DNA of 64,000 bases, taken from positions 124,001 to 188,000 of the forward strand of contig JADNYJ010000008.1 of assembly GCA_015501075.1 (NCBI GenBank), in the 5' to 3' direction. This document shows positions 58,518 through 64,000 of the stretch, piece by piece. The DNA is from Gymnopilus junonius (Eukaryota; Basidiomycota; Agaricomycetes; Agaricales; Galerinaceae). The translations under genes were made by a program, and so were the position numbers. The notes under the pieces were generated by a model. The model saw only the letters and a list, made by a program, of their open reading frames with translations. It made no database searches and had not been told where the DNA came from. Numbering within the stretch: position 1 is the stretch's first letter; each line of letters begins with the position of its first letter.

Positions 58518-61500
58518 TCACTCAACATCCATCCTATCCTCTCCACTACCCAAGCTAGCCTTCCCAGCCGCCGAAGAAGCCCGCTGGCTCTTCCTCCTCG
58601 CATACTCACTCCTCCTCGCCCTCTTCTTTGCGCTCATCAACACACTATCATGCACACCCCCGAGCTCGACCTCACACCAAGCCGCTTATCGCTCCCCGCA
58701 TAGCTCGCTCTGGCGTGCGGTCGAGCAACTTTTGCGCCGAGGCTTGAGCGGGTCTTTCCACCACCCGAAGCGAATGCACGGCCGGCTTTGGGCGCGATTG
58801 TGGATGTTGCCGTAGATGTGGTGGCGGTGGTACCAGCAGAGACGTTGGAAGCGAGCGAGGACCCTGATGCGACACGGTTGGAATTTGCTGTACCACGTTC
58901 ACGCTGCGAGGCCAGTTTGGCTATCACTTTCGACCTTGAGATACGCGGCTTACGGCCGTTCAAAGAGCGAGCGCGACTAACGCCTGCATTGACGGCGGTA
59001 GCGGAGGCTGTACCTTCTTCGCCTTGGCTCCCTCTGCATTCCAGCACTTCCATTGCTAGCAGTAGACGACTGCGATCCGCCCCTGATATGCCCTCTTCTC
59101 TTCAGGGGAGTAGGCACAGGAATGCCCGAAGGCGAGGTAGAACCCAACGTGAGTGGCTTACTGAATATCTGCTTCGGCGAGAATGTGGCAGAGGGCGCGG
59201 GGGAATTGATACGTCGAGCATTGGCAAGACTTGAATACACCGCGGGGCTGTTGGTGATCGGGCTTAAAGCCCGCTTGGCAGCGTTGATGTTGGCACCGGA
59301 GTTGGAATTGGAGTTAGAGTTGGCGGTATGATGATCACCACCGCCACCAGCGCGTGCAGCCATCTTGGCCAAGGAACTAGCAGTGGGAGCCAACAGCCTA
59401 GAAGCAGTGCTAGAAAACCTCGAAGAGGACCTGGTCCCCGTCATCCCGGTCCTACTCTCACCACCACCACCACTCTTCACACCCATGCTGCCCACCCCAC
59501 TGACGTTCGAAGAAGTGGTAAAAGCTGACGTCCTGGATAACCTCGTACCGATCGACGACACGCCTGACTGGGCATTGATAGCAGAACTCGTCCTGCTCCT
59601 CCCGGTGCCTGCGATGGAGCTCATGCGACTACTTGTCTTCGTGCCAGTAGCAAATGAGGAAGAGTTGCTTTGCAAGGTCCCGTTACCATTAAACGAAGGC
59701 AAAGGTGAGCGTGAGCGAGCGGATGACATCGTAATGGAAGATGAAGACGATGCACCGAGTCCGCCCGTCTTCGAACCTGAAGCAGCCTTGCCACTAGTAG
59801 CAGCGGTCGCCGCTGTGGATTTGGCAGGAGCAACAGACGACTTCTTAGCGGCCATCAAAGAAGGCGCGGCCATCTTGGAAAAATTGGCCTTTCCCTTCTC
59901 TTTAGCAGGGTCTGGTTTGGAGGGTACAACTTTGGGAATGTTGCTTGCTGGAGCAGCAGGAGCAGCGGCAGGCTTGCCCCGGTTCCATACGCTTTGCACA
60001 AGCGATTTAGCAGAAGACAGGAAGCCAAACTTTGAGGGCTTGGGTTTAGGTTTGACTATACCATGTAAAAAAAAAGATGAAAAAAAGATGATAATTAGTC
60101 AACTCGCCCAAAACCCTAGAAAAAAAAGAACCCACTCAGAACGCTATGCCTAGGCCGACCAACGCTCGGTCTCCCCGCAGCGCTCTTCCTGGGAGCCAAC
60201 ACCCCATGTCCCTGGCCATGAAGCGCACTACTCCTCCTCCTAGCCCGATTAGCATCGAGCTTCTTCCTGATTGCTTCTTTCTCTTTCTCCAACTGCACCC
60301 TTTTCTTCTGAATTTCTTCAGGTTCTTCTGCAGCTGTGGGTGGGACGAACTCGAGGTCCATCTTGGGGCGCTTGCCGCCTCTCATTTCAGCTTCAGCTTC
60401 AGAGGAATCGGGGTCATCATCGTCATCAACGTCGTCGTCAAAGTCGAATGCGCCAGGCAGGACGTTAGCTTTTGCCCTGCGACCGGCGCTGATGACCCTC
60501 GTATTGCTCGCGCGTCCGGCGAGGACACTAGGCCTCTTCGGGCCCTCGTCACGCGCAAGCACACTCGACTTGCGTTTCTTACCCACCACGACCTTCTCCT
60601 CCTCCTCGCCTCTCGTCATCCTTGGCGCCTTCTTAACCGGAGAGCTTCTCTCAGCGCGTTTCCGCACAACCTCATCAATCCCCTCCATCTTCCTAAACTC
60701 CTCCTGGTGCATCTTCTCGAACTTCTCAGAGATCTCGCCCCGCTTCGAGCCAGGCAGAGGCTTGATCTGCCTTGGGCTCGACAAGGCTTTGTTCTTGGCC
60801 GCGTCAGGATGGAGTTTGGAGATGATATCGGTCGTTATCTCGTCCACGCCGTCCTCGCGCAGCTTGGAGTTCATTTCCTCGAGGACGGCAGCTGCGGCTG
60901 CACGGAATTGGTTATCTGTTACTTTGTGTTGAGGGGTACCGAATACGAAAGGCGAGGGTGGGTTTGAAGTGGATTTTGACTTGGAGGGTGTGGCCAAGGT
61001 AGAGGTGGGAATCAAGGAGCCGGGCATGGCAACGTCTTCGCCGGCGTAGCTAGCAGCACCTGAGCCAGAAGCAGTGGTTGGTGGTCGTGCAGGTGTGCCT
61101 GTGGATTTAACCTCAACAGTCGGTGGGAGGTCATCGAAAGTTAGCGTAGGGTAGATGCCCTCATCTGGACATCCTCATCGGCCCCCTAGGTGGCCAAATA
61201 TTAGAACCCAAAGAATTACTGGGACCAGGAGTCCCAAAGGTAATTTCAAACGTAGTTTTAAAGGTTTCAGCTGGGGGGTACCAAAGTTGCCTGACCCATA
61301 GCTAGTGTCAAAGTGCTTCTCACAGGGTCGTTGTTGGACGAAAGGGGGTCCCCAACGAGTCTAATAGTTGTCGTGGGCTGAGGTTTACGCGAAGGGGTAG
61401 CCGGGGTTGCACCCAGACCCAATCCCAGACTGAGGCGGGCATTGGGCGGTGCGGGGACGCCTGGGCGGAGAGCGTGGCCTGGCAGGACTTCGGTGTCCAT

Positions 61501-62255
61501 ATCGGCGGTATTGCTGCCGATGGACTCCCGATTGCTTGCATGCTGCAGGTGAAGTGGTCGGTTTGGGGCAGATAGGTCGGCTCGGGGAGGCAGGAGTACG
61601 GAGTGGACATTTGAGCCAGTTCATCTGCCGCCAATTCTTGAATGGAGGGCGGCGGAGGGAATACGGAGCTTCCCTTAGAGGAAGTGGACGAGAAAGTGGA
61701 CTTTGAACCGGTTTGGGTTCGTTTGAGGCCTAGAGAAGTGCCAGGGCTTTGATAGACGAGCCGACAGTAGAAGCTGAGAGCAATGAGAACACAGATAACA
61801 CCCAGAATGACGAGCGACATACATTTTGAGCTGCCCGTGCCAAATTCGCCCGCGCTGCCGTTGTAGTTCAGGGTGCGCTGCGACGATAAAGTGCCCTGCG
61901 ATAATTCTTCTTCAGCCTCTTCAATGATGCTATCCATGACCATCTCCCATTGTTCGCTCGGCCTGGGCGGCCGTGAACTCTGATAAGAGGCCGCATCATC
62001 CTCAATCTCTCTTTCCTGCTCTTCTCTCTCCGACAGCGCCTGAGCAGGTATCGGCCCATGTTCCTCACTCCTCGCTGCAATGCTCAACGGCGAATCCTTC
62101 GGCAACGTCTGCGCATGCTGCCTCAATTTCTGGATAAGCTCGACGTTCTTGCCGGATGCCTTGATAGAATGGATCTTGCACAGTTTTACAAGCTGCTCGC
62201 GCTTCAATGAGTGCAGTGCTGGCGAGTTAAACAGTATCTGGGTCGTCGTAGACAT
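58518..62255 (-). CDS. large SAP-domain protein, probably nuclear
   Basis: The N-terminus is MSTTTQILFNSPALHSLKRE, QLVKLCKIHSIKASGKNVEL, IQKLRQHA, a SAP helix-extension-helix (putative DNA/chromatin binding). Acidic, then basic and Ser-rich stretches follow: NALE-type block PFVFGTPQHKVTDNQFRAAA, AAVLEEMNSKLREDGVDEI, coiled-coil-like EEIQKKRVQLEKEKEAIRKK, then FGFLSSAKSLVQSVWNRGK. A 250-residue Ser/Thr/Gly-rich region is next, then NGRKPRISRSKVIAKLASQR. The end reads SAKKRARRSEYARRKSQRAS ... EDRMDVE. At least five single-base slips (about 58670, 59033, 61165, 61275, 61600) hide the continuity. They occur in runs such as C6 and G5. Total about 1,150 residues. Function unknown; SAP and NLS-like motifs suggest a chromatin or spindle role. 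Confidence 0.68.
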
Positions 62256-63064
62256 TATTGAGGGCGTAAAATCATGAAAAATCCTGCGAAAATGGGTGAA
62301 AAAAGTCAAGAAGGGAAGAATGGAGATTCGTCGCCGACCCACTCCTAATTTGGCAAAGTTCAACCACCAGCGCGCAACCGGTCATGTGATCGCGTTGTTG
62401 ACTTGAGAAAATTCAAGCTCCGATTTCTCAATCCCCAACGTCCGTGTTCTTTTGGCCAGTGTCTCGCAATTTTCGTCAAGACTGCCTATCGGGCCAAGTT
62501 GCTCAACTCACTCCACCGGAAAAGACCTTTCTCCTCCATGTCTTGCACCACTTTGTCTGGACGCAGCCATTTTCCTGACTGATGATGATGACTGCGACCC
62601 TGAATTGACTCAAAAACTCTCCAACATACTCCACCGGGAAACCTGGCGATGACGACGTTGTAAATTCTACGTGTTTCTTTTTGTCGTCTCTCTATTCTAT
62701 TGTGCGACTCAGAAAGGAAAAAGCGACTTCTTTCTCGTCAATTAAATACCTTTGCCGCGAATGTCTTGACGTTCGACACCACTTCCACTCTACGCAGTCT
62801 CCACCAATTATAATCAAACCTAGGCGCCGTTGGTGCTTCTGTCATGGAATTAAAATTCTAATTCTGGGATACCTATGGCGTCATTAAAAAACTCCAGCAA
62901 TTCTTGAATTCATGACGACGACTGAGAAGTGGAAACTTCTAATCATCAAACTTGAGCCCTTCCTGGGGTATAAAATGTGGGCACCATTCACGATTGTTTC
63001 CAGCTAACACACAACAACTCGATACATCCTAACTACCCCATCCACATACATCTCAAATTTCAAT
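62256..63064. promoter_or_regulatory. divergent intergenic region
   Basis: This lies between the divergent SAP and Con-6 genes and should hold both promoters. A GGGTATAAAATG box (TATAAAA near 62969) lies about 95 bp before the Con-6 start. The rest is unremarkable. Confidence 0.45.
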
Positions 63065-63593
63065 ATGTCAACTGGCAGTCCGCATCTTCCTTCCTTAATC
63101 ACTCATGTTTCTCTATTGACATGACTTTCCTTCCTTTCTTTTCAGACAAGAACCCAGAATACGTCGCACGCGGGTTAAAAGGAACCATCCACAATCCCAA
63201 CACCTCCACCGAAGCTAAAGAGTCCGCTGCCGAGCGCCTCGAGCAGATGGGCTCTGACGTCCCGCAAGATTTCTCCGGCTCCAAGACGGAGAGTGCTACT
63301 GGCAGCCGCAATCTTAGGTCCACCGGTGCTGCTGGTGCTGGTCAGCAACACGGCGAGAACGATGAGGAAGATGTCTACGAGGAAAGCCCTGATGAGCGTG
63401 TCACGGAGAACGAAGGTCTTGCTGCTGGGGAGACTAATCGTGTTATTGGAGGTTACAAGGCGACTTTGAAGAGTAAGCTTTGTTTTTATTTCCTACTTTT
63501 TTTAACTTTTATTTATACCGCTGCGCAGATCCTAATGTCTCTCAAGGAGCAAAGAAGCATGCTGAAGAGGTTCTCCGCGAGACTTACTCTTAA
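63065..63593 (+). CDS. Con-6 family protein, copy B
   Basis: Three exons. Exon 1 is MSTG plus one base, then NKNPEYVARGLKGTIHNPNT, STEAKESAAERLEQMGSDVP (repeat 1), an acidic linker (GENDEEDVYEESPDERVTEN), and RVIGGYKATLKNPNVSQGAK, KHAEEVLRETYS (repeat 2). The first intron follows codon 4 in phase 1 and the last splits the codon after KATLK, exactly as in copy A. A TATAAAA box precedes it. Con-6 proteins accumulate in spores or under stress in other fungi; no enzymatic role is known. The frame is intact. Confidence 0.85.
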
Positions 63594-64000
63594 GCGACTC
63601 GTCGTTCACCTATCACTGACAAATCGCGGTCATCCATCACGCTTCTCAAATAAATGTTTGTATTTTGTAGTTTCTTGAATCCTGATCAAAAGAAACATTT
63701 AAATGTATCAATAGTCACAGGGAAAATGTGCGAATGGGAATCTTGTCTTATCGCGCAGAGCTCTCTTTTTGAAATTGCTTTCCTGTTTCGAGACCCACTG
63801 TCTAAGGATCAGATATGGTGATTCAGCTGGGGGCGAAACTAAGCTTCTCTGTCTTGTAAAATTATGGTGGCCTCTGTATATCCTTCCAGTTGCTCACATG
63901 TCTCTGGGTTTCTGTAAAATTTAAAGGCTCAGTCTTGAGGTTTCCTGTCCAACCGGAAGGATTACTATGTCCATGTGCTTCATGAAAGATTGTTATGTAT
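63594..64000. other. right-edge region, no recognised gene
   Basis: This contains the 3' UTR of the Con-6 gene, with AATAAA-like AAATAAAT near 63647. No coding block was recognised up to the window edge. Confidence 0.35.

Overview
The window is fungal nuclear DNA, almost certainly from a mushroom-forming basidiomycete (Agaricomycetes, probably Agaricales). Genes are dense and lie on both strands. They are split by many introns of about 45-70 nt with GT/AG ends (occasionally GC/AG). The families are typical of that class: F-box/leucine-rich proteins, a BTB protein, an atypical fungal kinase-like protein, a DUF6533-type membrane protein, Con-6 proteins and Clp1-like developmental proteins. No tRNA, rRNA or CRISPR array was recognised.

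Layout. 0-6.7 kb: the 5' part of a CLN3/Btn1 battenin gene (-), a BAH-PHD chromatin-type protein (+), then a divergent arsenic-detoxification pair: an arsenite methyltransferase fused to a rhodanese/Acr2-like domain (-) and an ACR3 arsenite efflux carrier (+). 8-18 kb: a Dbp4-like DEAD-box helicase (-), a BTB protein (-), an HVA22/Yop1-like ER-shaping protein (+) and a kinase-like protein that lacks the catalytic aspartate (+). 19-25 kb: a secreted serine hydrolase resembling fungal polyglycine hydrolases (+), then a 2.1-kb hAT-type DNA transposon with an 8-bp target-site duplication and a truncated transposase. 25-35 kb: two divergent Clp1-like paralogues flanking a beta-carbonic anhydrase, then a Tda3-like FAD oxidoreductase. 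35-52 kb: F-box genes, including a decayed duplicate, an alpha/beta-hydrolase, and a DUF6533-type membrane protein. 53-63.6 kb: two Con-6 genes with the same exon structure, two smaller con-6-like pieces, an SRPBCC protein and a long SAP-domain protein.

How genes relate. The arsenic pair is the clearest functional unit. The methyltransferase would methylate As(III), the fused rhodanese domain may reduce As(V) to As(III), and ACR3 would export As(III). The two genes share a 303-bp promoter that carries an 11-bp inverted repeat. Other genes look like independent units; local duplications (Clp1-like, Con-6, F-box) shape the rest.

Quality warning. Many conserved genes are interrupted by one-base losses, often in homopolymers (GGG to GG, AAA to AA, C7 to C6). 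Two of these fall inside the Walker A motif of the presumably essential Dbp4 helicase. This points to sequence or assembly error rather than gene decay, so CDS spans below cover the whole gene even where the frame slips. Coordinates are gene extents including introns.
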